In this document: positions 1 through 9,586 of the stretch, one piece after another
Layout of the letters: each line of letters starts with the position of its first letter
Numbering within the stretch: position 1 is the first letter of the stretch
Source: Psychrobacter sp. APC 3281
GTDB taxonomy: Bacteria; Pseudomonadota; Gammaproteobacteria; Pseudomonadales; Moraxellaceae
NCBI RefSeq assembly: GCF_030407815.1
Contig: NZ_JASDCS010000007.1
Location: 124,001-188,000, forward strand
DNA length: 64,000 nt
Direction: 5' to 3'
Translations under genes and position numbers: made by a program
The notes under the pieces: model-generated
Databases searched by the model: none
What the model was told of the DNA's origin: nothing
The model's input: the letters and a program-made list of their open reading frames with translations, nothing else

Positions 1-254
1 AAAATATCGGAAAGCTAACAACGTAATATAAATAGGGAATATATAAAGACCAAATCTATCGATATAGCATAATTATCGTTACGAAACGCTATTCAGAAAT
101 AGATAATATAATGTAAAAAAACCTTGCTATATTCTTACTATTTTGTAGAATGCATAAGGTTAAACATTATTCTAGAGTATCTATCAAATGTACTCATGAT
201 AAGTTTGATCTTTTATCAAATAATCTATTTTTTATCGTCTTTCGAGGAAGTTTT
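1..254. other. AT-rich left edge, upstream region
   Basis: No coding region is visible. The stretch is AT-rich and serves as the upstream region of the DUF3015 gene. A possible weak promoter is TTGCTA at 124-129 and TAGAAT at 146-151 with a 16-base spacer. A longer in-frame reading from ATG 150 exists, but the exported-protein start at 255 fits better. Confidence 0.4.
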
Positions 255-746
255 ATGTTGAAAAAAATTGCGTTCGCTTCAGTTGTCGCGGCAATGATTC
301 CGTTTAGTACAGCGAATGCTGATCTTGGCTCTAAATTTAAAAAAGTAGAGACTGGTCGTACGATTGAGCAAGTATACAAAGAATGTGGTATTGGTGGTGC
401 TTTGTTCGGTAATTCAAGTCCTATCCTTGCTATTATCTCTAACGTGACTTGGGATTGGGGTACTACCGCTGCGACTTCTAATTCTATGTCTCCTGAAACT
501 TGCCAAGGTGGCAATGTTAAAGCGGCTGTTTTGATCAAAGAAGCATTCCCAAGTGTGGAAAAAGACTTAGCTTCAGGCCAAGGTGCTCATTTATCTGCAC
601 TACAAAGTGTTGCTAACTGTGATTCAGCCGCTAGCGTACGCGCACAGTATGGTCAATATACTCAGACTTCTGCCTATCGTACTGCTACGCAAGATCAAAA
701 TGCTGAGACGCTATTTAGCATCGTTAAGCAAAGCTGTACTATCTAA
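255..746 (+). CDS. DUF3015 family exported protein
   Basis: This is a 163-residue exported protein of unknown function that I assign to the DUF3015 family. It starts with a Sec signal peptide: two lysines, a hydrophobic stretch, and an Ala-Asn-Ala site near residue 21. The mature part has the family pattern of a Cys-Gly-Ile-Gly start, then a Trp-Asp-Trp-Gly-Thr-Thr segment, and cysteines in 'ETCQGG' and 'ANCDS'. Reading can be extended upstream to ATG 150, but that adds a charged 35-residue leader, whereas ATG 255 follows a GAGGAAG ribosome site and gives a clean signal peptide. A terminator follows at 811. The next gene, DUF4105, runs the same way. Function is unknown; the family assignment is from memory of the motif pattern. 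Confidence 0.8.
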   Translation: MLKKIAFASVVAAMIPFSTANADLGSKFKKVETGRTIEQVYKECGIGGALFGNSSPILAIISNVTWDWGTTAATSNSMSPETCQGGNVKAAVLIKEAFPSVEKDLASGQGAHLSALQSVANCDSAASVRAQYGQYTQTSAYRTATQDQNAETLFSIVKQSCTI

Positions 747-810
747 ATATTGAAAGTATTAGGTATTAAGTATTAAGTTTAATACTCAAAATTTTGATAA
801 TTTAATGATA

Positions 811-843
811 AAAACACGTAAACCTAGTGCTTACGTGTTTTTT
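811..843 (+). terminator. Rho-independent terminator after DUF3015 gene
   Basis: A perfect 11-bp stem (AAAACACGTAA at 811-821 with TTACGTGTTTT at 831-841) is followed by T residues. The flanking A-tract would also allow it to work on the other strand. A GTG that extends the next reading frame lies inside this hairpin, which argues against that GTG being a start. Confidence 0.8.
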
Positions 844-874
844 ATTGCTCATGTATTTATGGTATCTAAATAAA

Positions 875-2929
875 ATGCAAAAAATGTTTTTATGGGTGGC
901 TTGCTTGGCTGCAACGACTATTTGCAATGCGGAAGTTGATGAAACGAATGCCTATGCTTCAGATCCAGTAACAGTAGATAAAGAAAATAAATTCTCTTCT
1001 AGTAATGCTTCGTCTATCGCAGTAGATATGACTTCAAGTGATCGCGAGAACTTGCCAGATATTGAGCCAAGCGTACAACGACTCACTGACTCGCAGATAC
1101 AAGAGCAAAACCGGAACTCTCAAAAAGATACCGCTATTGACCCCATAAAACTAAAATCATTGGCTAAGCACTCCCAATGGCAACATTTATTGTTTTATAA
1201 AAATGGCAAGGCTGAAGTCATCTCACCAGATTTTTATTTAACCAATCCTAAGCCTCGTTCGAAACGCAATTTTGATCCCTATGCAGAGCTTATAGCAACG
1301 ATAGAGCAAATAAATAATGAGGGCGTAGTTTGTAAGTATCCAGCCAGATATTTATGGCTTAATCATCATTTACCAGAGCTGAACGTCGATCTCAAAAACT
1401 GCTCAAAATTACCCGATGCAAATCAAGAAATAAGCCTGATCCTAGTAAGCAGCTATCTAAAAAACCCAGCTTCTTCATTTGGTCATGTACTGGTCAAAAC
1501 CAATACGCCTATAAACAATGCAAATAATACGAACAGTGATGTCAGAGAGCTATCTAGCGAGGACTTACTTAATAACTCATACAACTTCGGCGCTCGTATT
1601 CCAGAAAATGAGAACGGTGCGATGTACGCGCTAAAAGGACTATTTGGGTTTTATGATGCTGGATTTTCAGAGACGGAATTTTTTAAACAAGACGCGGTAT
1701 ACTCCAAGAACGAGCAACGTGATATGTGGGAGTACGTGCTCAATCTAGATACCTTTGAAACACAATTATTGAACTATCATTTGTACGAAGCAAAGTCTGC
1801 TCGATTTGACTATTACTTTATCAAACAAAATTGTGGTTATCGCTCAGGAGAGATACTTGAGCTGATAAGCGACATAAAAACGACTGAGCGAGTAGGTCCT
1901 TGGTATGCGCCAGATTATGTATTCGATCAGCTATTAGAACACGACAACGGCGATGATTCATTAGTGTCTTCAGTACGCTATTTGCCCTCTGAACAAACGC
2001 AGCTGCGCGAGAAGTTTGTACAATTATCTAAGCCAATACAAGCCATCATAAACTCTGTCATTCGTACAGAAAACACTGCCCCGCTTGCTACTTTAAACTC
2101 AGACGATAGAGCGGTTGCGCTTGATTTTTTGATCTTGCACCGTACTTATAAAATCACCCAAGACGATACACCGAAGCAGCGAGCTCTCAAAAGCGAATTG
2201 CTCAGTCAGCGTTTTGCGCTACCAGCTAGCAATGGTTTGGCTCAGCTAACTGTACCGAACAAACCCTCTCCAGCATTGAGCAATAAAACCACGCAGACTA
2301 CCGTCGTTTTATCTGAGGAGAGGGCAGAAGTTGGTTTATCGCTATTTGTAAAAGACCCACTTAACGCTCATACGGATATTGATAAACGTTTTGAAGCCGT
2401 AAAAGCGTCACTGGGTTATAGCTTTGATGCGCATCAATGGACATTGACGGATTTCGTATTTTTAGACATGCAGCAGATTGAAGATCTTAGACAACCATTA
2501 TCAGGCGAACCTAAACTGTCTTGGCAACTAAAAACAGGCGCTCGTACAGACATGTTTACTGGCAATCGACATAGCCCTTACGCACAAGCTAGCGTTGGCG
2601 CAGGCGCTAAGTTTGGTAAGCATATACTTGGCTATAGTATGGTCAATGCGACGGTCCATGATCAAGATAAACACGCAGATATCGGTATTGAGCTTGGCTT
2701 ACGTATGAAACGTAATAACCAAAGTGCTGAATTGTCTTACATCACTTCAAAGCGAGAAGGGCGTGCTGCTATTGATGTTGCCAAATTGACATTACGCCAG
2801 CAGCTATCAAAGAATAACGACGCCAGACTTATAATGACATATTCAGACACTGTGATGGCCGATAATAGCGTAGTGATAGGTGATTCAGATAAGATCGATG
2901 CTGCAGTCGCTTGGCATCACTACTGGTAA
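875..2929 (+). CDS. DUF4105 domain exported/outer-membrane protein
   Basis: This encodes about 684 residues with an N-terminal signal peptide (MQKMFLWVACLAATTICNA). The open frame extends to GTG 827, but that codon sits in the loop of the preceding terminator; ATG 851 and ATG 884 are alternatives. A Ser/Asp-rich linker precedes the DUF4105 core, recognisable by 'NPASSFGHVLVK' and 'FIKQNCGYRSGEIL', with a conserved His and Cys that suggest a papain-like (NlpC/P60-related) fold. The C-terminal third is rich in alternating polar and aromatic residues and ends in His-Tyr-Trp, compatible with a beta-barrel tail. Its substrate is not known. The adjacent DUF3015 gene suggests joint envelope work, which is inference. 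There is no clear terminator before cbpA. Confidence 0.75.
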   Translation: MQKMFLWVACLAATTICNAEVDETNAYASDPVTVDKENKFSSSNASSIAVDMTSSDRENLPDIEPSVQRLTDSQIQEQNRNSQKDTAIDPIKLKSLAKHSQWQHLLFYKNGKAEVISPDFYLTNPKPRSKRNFDPYAELIATIEQINNEGVVCKYPARYLWLNHHLPELNVDLKNCSKLPDANQEISLILVSSYLKNPASSFGHVLVKTNTPINNANNTNSDVRELSSEDLLNNSYNFGARIPENENGAMYALKGLFGFYDAGFSETEFFKQDAVYSKNEQRDMWEYVLNLDTFETQLLNYHLYEAKSARFDYYFIKQNCGYRSGEILELISDIKTTERVGPWYAPDYVFDQLLEHDNGDDSLVSSVRYLPSEQTQLREKFVQLSKPIQAIINSVIRTENTAPLATLNSDDRAVALDFLILHRTYKITQDDTPKQRALKSELLSQRFALPASNGLAQLTVPNKPSPALSNKTTQTTVVLSEERAEVGLSLFVKDPLNAHTDIDKRFEAVKASLGYSFDAHQWTLTDFVFLDMQQIEDLRQPLSGEPKLSWQLKTGARTDMFTGNRHSPYAQASVGAGAKFGKHILGYSMVNATVHDQDKHADIGIELGLRMKRNNQSAELSYITSKREGRAAIDVAKLTLRQQLSKNNDARLIMTYSDTVMADNSVVIGDSDKIDAAVAWHHYW

Positions 2930-3080
2930 TATTTATATAACGGTGTTTGTTGTAATTATTGTTATGATGATAAGTAGGCTACAAAAACTGCTATAGCAGA
3001 ATCTAGTAGCCGTTTATACCGTATCGTTTGAAATTGGCAGACTGATACCACTAATATGTTTTTATTTTGGGGAAAATAAC

Positions 3081-4106
3081 ATGGCAGAGAAAAACTACTA
3101 TGACATTTTAGGGGTCGAAAAAGACGCCTCAGACGCTGATATCAAAAAAAAATACCGTAAGCTCGTTCGTCAATACCATCCCGATGTCAGTGATCATCCA
3201 GACGCTGATAATAAAATTGCAGAAATAAACAACGCTTATGAAACGATCAGAGATAAAGAAAAGCGCGCTGAATATGACGCTATGCTCAATAATCCGTTCG
3301 CGGGTCAAAGTAGATCAAGTGGGTTTGGGAGCAATGGGCAAACTGGTGCGGGTCAAGGTGGTTTTCGCTGGGAAGATATCAAAGATCAGTTTGGTGACGG
3401 TGAGGCTTTTGGTGATGGTGGTTTTCGCTTCGATGACATTTTTTCAGCATTTGGTCGCGGCGCACGTGGGTCAACTGGTGGGCAAACCGGCAGTCGCTCT
3501 CAAAGCAGCGGCTTCGATCAATTTGGTGGCGGCTTTGGGACGCAAGATAGCAAAGGTCAAGATCAGCATGCCGAGATTACCGTTGATTTATCTTCAGTCT
3601 ATAGTGGCGACGACTACAGCATTAAGTTAAACGTCCCTGTTCGTCAGCCCAATGGCAATGTCGACTACGACAATAAAACCCTTAAGATCAAAATTCCTAA
3701 AGGTATCACTGATGGTAAGCAAATTCGTTTAGCAGGGCAAGGTGCTGCTGGTAGCAGTAATGGTAAAAATGGCGATTTGTTTTTGAAAGTTAAAATTCGT
3801 CATGATGCCAATATTCGTATAGAAGGCGCAGACGTTTATCAAACTGTGAATATTGCACCGTGGGAAGCGGCGTTGGGTGAAAAAATCAATGTCAGTACGC
3901 CAGCAGGTACGCTTGGTGTGACCATTCCTAAGAACAGCAAGTCCGGTAGTAATTTACGTCTCAAAGGAAAAGGTATCCCTGCCAAGCAAGCAGGTGACCT
4001 GTATCTAACTCTAAATATCGTCAATCCTGATGTCAGTAGTGATGCGTCGATACAGGCTTATGAGCAGCTAAAACAAGCCTTTGCTGATATCAATATTAGT
4101 CGTTAG
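3081..4106 (+). CDS. cbpA: DnaJ-class co-chaperone CbpA
   Basis: This is a 341-residue class B J-domain protein, a co-chaperone that stimulates DnaK ATPase and, in E. coli, binds curved DNA in stationary phase. The J domain spans about residues 5-68 with His-Pro-Asp at 33-35. A Gly/Phe-rich linker follows at about 73-155. Two beta-barrel C-terminal domains cover about 165-335, without the zinc-finger CxxCxGxG repeats of DnaJ, which is why I call CbpA. Start: ATG after a GGGG-type ribosome site (TTTGGGGAAAATAAC). The downstream gene at 4207 is the matching CbpM-type modulator, so the two probably form a unit, with a terminator after the second gene. Confidence 0.92.
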   Translation: MAEKNYYDILGVEKDASDADIKKKYRKLVRQYHPDVSDHPDADNKIAEINNAYETIRDKEKRAEYDAMLNNPFAGQSRSSGFGSNGQTGAGQGGFRWEDIKDQFGDGEAFGDGGFRFDDIFSAFGRGARGSTGGQTGSRSQSSGFDQFGGGFGTQDSKGQDQHAEITVDLSSVYSGDDYSIKLNVPVRQPNGNVDYDNKTLKIKIPKGITDGKQIRLAGQGAAGSSNGKNGDLFLKVKIRHDANIRIEGADVYQTVNIAPWEAALGEKINVSTPAGTLGVTIPKNSKSGSNLRLKGKGIPAKQAGDLYLTLNIVNPDVSSDASIQAYEQLKQAFADINISR

Positions 4107-4206
4107 ACGAGATTATGAATAACCGTTACTTATTACTGAAGTAATAGACGAATAGCAGAGATGAACACGATACCGATGAAATAAAGAGAACACGAGGATA
4201 ATAGCT

Positions 4207-4530
4207 ATGAACCACTCGACTGAATTTACAGACATCATCATGAGCTTAGATGAACTGGTCTCTGCCTGTGGCCAAGAGCGCCAATGGGTCATCGAATTAA
4301 TCGAAGAAAATATCATTGAATATGATGTACCAGAGCATGAAAAATTTACTGGTTATCAGTTGACGACAGTGCGCCGTGCATCGCGATTGAGTCGTGATTT
4401 TGAAGCCAGCGTACCAGCAATTGGTTTGATACTTGAGTTGTTAGATGAGGTTGAGCAACTTCGCCAACTTAAACGTCAGATAGAGCAGCAAACACCAGTC
4501 ATCGAAGTCGATATAGACAATCTAAAGTAA
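4207..4530 (+). CDS. cbpM: Chaperone modulator CbpM-like protein
   Basis: This encodes 107 residues with a MerR-type helix-turn-helix in the N-terminal half ('LDELVSACGQERQWVIELIEENIIEYD', about residues 14-40) and a C-terminal helical coiled coil. In E. coli CbpM binds the J domain of CbpA and blocks its co-chaperone and DNA-binding activity. Position directly downstream of cbpA, 100 bases apart on the same strand, supports this identity over a generic MerR regulator. The start follows AACACGAGGATAATAGCT. A strong terminator lies 22 bases after the stop. Confidence 0.85.
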   Translation: MNHSTEFTDIIMSLDELVSACGQERQWVIELIEENIIEYDVPEHEKFTGYQLTTVRRASRLSRDFEASVPAIGLILELLDEVEQLRQLKRQIEQQTPVIEVDIDNLK

Positions 4531-4552
4531 CCAAAACAGTAAAATACCGTAT

Positions 4553-4583
4553 AAAAAAGGGCCCTTTAAAGGCCCTTTTTTTA
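4553..4583. terminator. Bidirectional terminator between cbpM and sstT
   Basis: An A6 run leads into GGGCC, a CTTTAAA loop, then GGCCC and T7. Being symmetrical, it can end both the plus-strand cbpA-cbpM transcript and the minus-strand sstT transcript. Confidence 0.9.
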
Positions 4584-4610
4584 TATCTATATAAAAAACT
4601 TCAGCAGAAA

Positions 4611-5813
4611 TTAACGCGAATACGTCGGATCAGCTGCTGCTGTAAATAATACATCAGTAGAAGAGTTCAAGGCAGTCTCAGCTGAATCCTGAATCACACC
4701 GATGATAAAGCCAATCGCAACCACTTGCATCGCGATATCATTTGGAATACTAAATAAGCTAGCAGCAAGTGGAATCAATAGCAACGAACCACCAGCAACA
4801 CCAGAAGCACCGCAAGCACTAATCGTAGCAACCAGACTGAGTAGCAGCGCTGATGCAAACGTCACTTCGATACCCAATGTGTGAGCAGCAGCAAGCGTTA
4901 AGACGTTAATTGTAATCGCAGCACCCGCCATGTTAATGGTGGCACCTAGTGGAATGGTCACTGAATAAGTGTCTTCATGCAATCCAAGCTTACGGGCAAG
5001 GTTCATGTTGACTGGAATATTGGCCGCTGAACTGCGTGTAAAGAAGGCAGTAATTCCTGATTCGCGCAGACATCTGAACACGAGTGGATAAGGATTTTTA
5101 CCGGTTTTAATAAGAACGATAAGCGGATTTGCGACCAACGCAATGAATAACATGCAGCTGATTAATACCATTAAGATACGCGCGTAGCCTGCCAAAGAAG
5201 CAAAGCCTGTCTCAGCAACCGTGCTAGCGACTAGGCCTAAGATACCAAATGGGGCTAAAGCAATAATCCATTTAACCACTTGTGAGATGGCATCAGCGAA
5301 ATCGCCAACGACATTGCGAGCAGTATCACTGGCTTGGCGCAGTGCAAAACCAATAATAATTGCCCATGCTAAGATACCAATGTAGTTGGCTTCAGCGATT
5401 GCATTGATAGGGTTAGCAACCAAGTTCATGAGCAAGTTTGTCAAAACTTCTTTTAAGTCGGCAGGTGGTACTTGTGCGATATCGGCGTTGATCAAGACCA
5501 GCTCTGTCGGGAACAAAAAGCTAGCACCGACTGCTGTTAGCGCTGCCAAAAAAGTGCCGAACATATACATGATAAGCACCGGCTTTACGTAGACTTCATT
5601 GCCACTGCGATGTTGACTAATGGCTGCCATAACCAGAATAAATACTAGGATGGGAGCGACTGCTTTTAGTGCGCCGACAAAGAGTGTACCAAGCAACCCT
5701 ATGGCGGTGCCGACACTTGGCGCTAGCCAACCAATCAATACCCCTAACACCAAACCAATAATAATAAGCGGCACCAGCCCTATACGCTGATACATCGCAA
5801 TTAATGAACGCAT
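4611..5813 (-). CDS. sstT: Serine/threonine:Na+ symporter SstT
   Basis: This is a 400-residue inner-membrane protein of the dicarboxylate/amino acid:cation symporter (DAACS) family that takes up serine and threonine with sodium. It has about eight hydrophobic segments. Family signatures include '[14 protein letters not shown]' near residue 257, the '[14 protein letters not shown]' loop near 286, and '[20 protein letters not shown]' near 333, all typical of SstT. Length equals the E. coli protein's usual size of about 414. The ribosome site is GAGGGTGTACAG before ATG. It is a single gene that converges on cbpM and shares the terminator at 4553. Confidence 0.95.
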   Translation of the reverse strand: MRSLIAMYQRIGLVPLIIIGLVLGVLIGWLAPSVGTAIGLLGTLFVGALKAVAPILVFILVMAAISQHRSGNEVYVKPVLIMYMFGTFLAALTAVGASFLFPTELVLINADIAQVPPADLKEVLTNLLMNLVANPINAIAEANYIGILAWAIIIGFALRQASDTARNVVGDFADAISQVVKWIIALAPFGILGLVASTVAETGFASLAGYARILMVLISCMLFIALVANPLIVLIKTGKNPYPLVFRCLRESGITAFFTRSSAANIPVNMNLARKLGLHEDTYSVTIPLGATINMAGAAITINVLTLAAAHTLGIEVTFASALLLSLVATISACGASGVAGGSLLLIPLAASLFSIPNDIAMQVVAIGFIIGVIQDSAETALNSSTDVLFTAAADPTYSR

Positions 5814-6107
5814 CTGTACACCCTCAAGTCCGTTAAAAGTAAGTGAATTGTCACAACAGAAAATTTATCGAAGGATGGTAGCATTTTTTGACATATTCGC
5901 ATACCGCTCATAGCAGTAGCTGTTGCGTGCAAATAGAGGGGTAGTAGAGTTATACAACTAGTATAAAAAGAATGCAGCACTTATAGGCAAGGGCTCGCTA
6001 CTCAGAATACCTCATTTATAGGAGAGTAAAAGCAGCGATATAGGTAGTAATATATAGGTTAGGAAGAGATTTCGCTGTAAAAGGTAAGAGGAAAATAAAC
6101 GGTAAAG
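5814..6107. other. Intergenic region upstream of sstT
   Basis: Nearly 300 bases without a supported gene. It should hold the sstT promoter (minus strand) and the 3' end of the holC transcript. I see no convincing terminator or RNA. Confidence 0.4.
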
Positions 6108-6605
6108 CTATACTTTAAAGTGGGTCAGCTCGTAACCTAATTGCTGGTAAGCCTTATATTTATTGCGACCTTCTTGTGTACTTGTGGCATCAGGTTGGAT
6201 CAGCTCAAGGACTCGAGAGGGTTTTGAATTATTAGTAGCAGCCATAAAATCGTTGACGGGACGTGTCGTCGTATTGAGCACGATACCGTTAAAATCTGCT
6301 GGCATATGATTGCCTAGCAGTACAGGCGCTAATAACTTATGAGTAACAATGTTGATGTTGCTATCATCAGTACCTCTATCATTGGTACTTTTATGGTCAT
6401 TATCAGAAAGACACTGATGCGGTATAAAACTCGTGGACTCTTGTGCCCAAAGCGCCGTATCTAGATTTGCTAGTAATGTCTCATCTTCAATTAAAATCAG
6501 CAAAGACTGAGCGCTTTTGTTAAGCGCCGTCTGAGTCAGCTGACAAATAAAGCCCAAGAAATCTTGGGCCTTACTTTCACTTAATACATAAAAACTAATT
6601 TTCAT
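6108..6605 (-). CDS. holC: DNA polymerase III chi subunit HolC
   Basis: This 165-residue protein matches the chi subunit, which links the clamp loader to single-strand binding protein at the replication fork. The N-terminus (beta strand, 'FYVLSESKAQDFLGFICQLTQTAL') and 'LDTALWAQESTSFIPH' are the typical chi core. The segment 'LLGNHMPADFNGIVLNTT' corresponds to the region before the conserved C-terminal helix. A short polar insertion around residues 68-82 makes it slightly longer than the E. coli protein (147). It begins 7 bases after pepA ends, in the widely conserved pepA-holC order, so it is almost certainly co-transcribed. Confidence 0.9.
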   Translation of the reverse strand: MKISFYVLSESKAQDFLGFICQLTQTALNKSAQSLLILIEDETLLANLDTALWAQESTSFIPHQCLSDNDHKSTNDRGTDDSNINIVTHKLLAPVLLGNHMPADFNGIVLNTTTRPVNDFMAATNNSKPSRVLELIQPDATSTQEGRNKYKAYQQLGYELTHFKV

Positions 6606-6612
6606 AAATGGA

Positions 6613-8268
6613 TTAAGCCATCTCTGCGCTGTTTTTTAGATATTGCATAAACAATGGTACAGGACGGCCAGTGGCTGCTTTATCTTTACCTGAATTCCAT
6701 GCAGTACCAGCGATGTCTAAATGCGCCCATGCTTGACCTTCTTCAATGAAGCGCGATAAGAAGCAAGCGGCAGTTACCGCACCAGCACCTTTACCACCAA
6801 TGTTTTGCATATCAGCGATTGGTGAATCAAGCTGAGCTTGATATTCATCATCTAAAGGCATATGCCAGATAAGATCGCCTGATAGGTTACTTGCATTTTC
6901 TAAATCAAACAGCACATCTTCATCATTACTAAATACAGCTGAACGAACATGGCCTAGTGCAACCACACAAGCGCCAGTCAAAGTGGCAACATCGATGATG
7001 GCTTTTGGCTGATAACGCTGCACATAGCACAAGGTATCTGCTAGTACTAAACGGCCTTCAGCATCAGTGTTCAAGATTTCAACTGATTTACCATTCATTG
7101 CTTTAACGATATCGCCTGGACGCGTTGCATCACCTGATGGCATGTTTTCAGCACAGGCTAGCGCACCAACGACGTTGATTGGTAGACGCGCTTCGCACAA
7201 CGCTTTGATTGTACCAAGTACTGATGCCGAACCACCCATATCAAACTTCATCTCATCCATCGCCGCACCTGGCTTGATTGAGATACCGCCTGAATCAAAG
7301 GTCACGCCTTTACCGACTAATACAATAGGTGCGTCGTCATTGGCCGCTTGTGCATTGTCATTGCTATTTTTGCTTGTATTTTTAGCTGACTTTTTGGTTG
7401 GTAGTTTATCCGCCAATGCCTTTAGACCACTCGCTTTTGCGTTGCTAGTGGTTTGCTCGGTAGTGCCTGCATCTGAACTAAATTCTGATTTGCCACGGTA
7501 CTCCATGAGCACCAGCTTACCTTCTTTGGTAGAGCCTTGTGCAACGGCCAAGAAGCAATGCATACCTAGCGCTGACATCTCGTCCTCACCTAGTACCTTC
7601 ACGGTTAATAGGTCAGGATACGTTTTTGCAAGTTCTTGAGCTTGTTCAGCCATATAAGCTGGGAAGCAGATATTGCCAGGCTCATTGGCCACATCACGAG
7701 TGAGGCTCTGACCAGCAAATACTGACTGAGCAAAGGCAAGTGCAGGCTGTAGTGACTCATCAGCTAACAGGTAAACATCAGTCAATACAGGCGTGGCTTG
7801 CTCAGATTTATATTTATCAAAGCGGTAGCTCGCTGCCAACAGATTAAGGGCAAATTGACCAAAATGATTTTCTTCTAGTGCATCACCCAAGGCAACAGTG
7901 ATAGAAGACACACGTTTTTGAGTGCTGCTATAAATAGTATTGGCGATTTTTTGCAGTACGGTGTTGTTGAACTTATCAGTGTTACCCACACCGACTAACA
8001 GCAATTGTACAGGGTTTTGCTTAGTGGTTTTTTTATCACCTGCCAGCGCATAGTCAGCAACAGTCTCACAGGTAGTACCCTTAAAATGTGATACTTCAAT
8101 CAGCTGCTCAATACGAGTGGTATATTCGGTCAGCACAGATTCAGCCAGAATGTTTTTCTTGTCATCGACCAATACAACCAGACAAGCATCGTCTTTACTT
8201 TTGGCTTCTTTTTTCAGGATTTTTTGCGTATGGGTCTTTGGTAAATGCTGAGATAATTTGATATTCAT
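6613..8268 (-). CDS. pepA: Leucyl aminopeptidase PepA with 50-residue insertion
   Basis: This M17 cytosol aminopeptidase removes N-terminal residues from peptides using two divalent metals; in E. coli it also helps Xer recombination at cer. It has 551 residues. Metal and catalytic positions are Lys320, Asp325, Asp343, Asp402 and Glu404, in 'VGKGVTFDSGG' and 'NTDAEGRL'. These are offset by exactly 50 from the E. coli numbering, so all are present. The offset comes from a Ser/Asn/Lys-rich insertion at about residues 261-312, between the N-terminal and catalytic domains. It is the upstream gene of the holC pair. The start is ATG after AAGGATAACTAT. Confidence 0.95.
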   Translation of the reverse strand: MNIKLSQHLPKTHTQKILKKEAKSKDDACLVVLVDDKKNILAESVLTEYTTRIEQLIEVSHFKGTTCETVADYALAGDKKTTKQNPVQLLLVGVGNTDKFNNTVLQKIANTIYSSTQKRVSSITVALGDALEENHFGQFALNLLAASYRFDKYKSEQATPVLTDVYLLADESLQPALAFAQSVFAGQSLTRDVANEPGNICFPAYMAEQAQELAKTYPDLLTVKVLGEDEMSALGMHCFLAVAQGSTKEGKLVLMEYRGKSEFSSDAGTTEQTTSNAKASGLKALADKLPTKKSAKNTSKNSNDNAQAANDDAPIVLVGKGVTFDSGGISIKPGAAMDEMKFDMGGSASVLGTIKALCEARLPINVVGALACAENMPSGDATRPGDIVKAMNGKSVEILNTDAEGRLVLADTLCYVQRYQPKAIIDVATLTGACVVALGHVRSAVFSNDEDVLFDLENASNLSGDLIWHMPLDDEYQAQLDSPIADMQNIGGKGAGAVTAACFLSRFIEEGQAWAHLDIAGTAWNSGKDKAATGRPVPLFMQYLKNSAEMA

Positions 8269-8493
8269 ATAGTTATCCTTATTAGAGTTATGAAAATTGC
8301 AGGATTTGTATGTCTGCTTATACCTGTCAGATTATTAAATTATTTGGTCTATCGAGCAATCACAGTAGTGTAGCATATTGCGATAATCGTGCGCAGTTAG
8401 CAAGGCTTAGGTAATACGTTTGAATTATTATGCTGTGCTAACTTACGCTATGGTTTAGCGGTTACATTATCATTTTTCGATGAGGCCAACATA

Positions 8494-9111
8494 CTAACCA
8501 TTGACCAATTCATCGGTCGTTACCATCGCGGCAAATCTGTCTTGTAGTGCTGCCATGGCAGTATCATGCATGGTTTCAGCGCTTATCGGTTTTCTAGTAG
8601 CGCTAGGTAGGTCGCGAGTGGCACAGGCATCATGGCAGACAAAACTATCAAAACCTAGGTCAAATGCGGCGCGGACGCTTGAGCTGACGCACATATGACT
8701 CATAAAACCCGCAAAAATAATCTGCTTTTTTTCTGCTGCTGAGATTAATGATTGTAATTGCGTATCATAAAAGGCATTCGGATGCTTTTTGGCAATTACT
8801 GTTTCGCCATCTTGCGGCTGCAGCTGTTCGACGATCTCAACGTTAGCTGATAAAGGGTCAAAGACATTGCCATTCTCTGCGCCATGATGGGTAATGTGGA
8901 AAATAGGTAAATCTTGCTGACGTGCTTTATCGAGTACTAGGCGTGCATTGGCGATGGCTTTTGCCCCAGCGTCCCCTAATGGCATAGCACCATCGACATA
9001 TTCATTTTGATAGTCGATAAGAACAAGCGCGCTATTTGACCAGTCAAGCGCATCGAATGTGCCGCCAGCGAGTTCAAGTAGGGTAGAAGGTGTAGAGGTC
9101 GTTTTATTCAT
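8494..9111 (-). CDS. Isochorismatase-family cysteine hydrolase
   Basis: This is a 205-residue member of the isochorismatase-like hydrolase superfamily (nicotinamidases, peroxyureidoacrylate amidohydrolases and relatives). The catalytic triad is visible: Asp in 'ALVLIDYQNEYV' near residue 33, Lys in 'IAKKHPNAF' near 109, and Cys in 'GFMSHMCVSSSV' near 141. The substrate cannot be told from sequence, and it lacks features that would fix it as PncA. The ribosome site is GGAG, 9 bases before ATG. It sits between pepA and the divergent lptFG genes as a single gene. Confidence 0.85.
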   Translation of the reverse strand: MNKTTSTPSTLLELAGGTFDALDWSNSALVLIDYQNEYVDGAMPLGDAGAKAIANARLVLDKARQQDLPIFHITHHGAENGNVFDPLSANVEIVEQLQPQDGETVIAKKHPNAFYDTQLQSLISAAEKKQIIFAGFMSHMCVSSSVRAAFDLGFDSFVCHDACATRDLPSATRKPISAETMHDTAMAALQDRFAAMVTTDELVNG

Positions 9112-9586
9112 TAGTATTATTCTCCGTTTGACTATATAAGTATATTTTTCTATCAGTCAGTCTAGCAATTAATAACAGAGATAAATGTTCGATGATACGA
9201 ATGACAAACAAACCTTTCTAAAATAAATAAAGCAAAAACTTAACGCTATAAATGCTATCAATTCGATGTAATTTAAGGTTTTATCAATTGTTTATCCAAT
9301 ATTTGCTATATTTGTTACTTACTGTCAATAATGCGCTCTCAGCAAGGTGTAGGTAATGTTTTCAAACACATTTCACAGCCATTTTTGGGCAAAACATGCT
9401 AGCATTAGCGGTTATATCTGTCGCTTGTGTTTATTGAGTATGACTAACCAGTCGCTTAGTAACGTTTACCGTTATTTGAGTATGTAAATGACCCATATCA
9501 TGCTGATGATATGTCTTCGTATGACCTAAATATTCAATAAGCTCATCATCAATCGCGCGCATACCAACCGTTTAAGAGTACCCATT
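9112..9586. other. Divergent promoter region upstream of lptFG
   Basis: A 475-base spacer between two divergent genes with no supported coding region. It contains a 10-bp palindrome (ATGCTAGCAT, 9396-9405) and a larger inverted repeat at 9494-9513. It must carry promoters in both directions. Confidence 0.5.
9494..9513. promoter_or_regulatory. Inverted repeat upstream of lptF
   Basis: CATATCAT and ATGATATG form perfect 8-bp arms around a GCTG loop, 74 bases before the lptF start. It could be an operator or a short leader hairpin. No T-run follows, so it is not a terminator. Confidence 0.4.

Noticed and set aside
194..538. 114-codon minus-strand ORF opposite the DUF3015 gene
   Set aside because: It is antisense to a well-supported exported protein and has no family features.
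7067..7639. 190-codon plus-strand ORF within pepA
   Set aside because: Antisense shadow of the PepA catalytic domain, without any ribosome site.
9396..9405. ATGCTAGCAT palindrome as an operator
   Set aside because: Ten bases is short and can arise by chance; no second copy or neighbouring regulator was seen.
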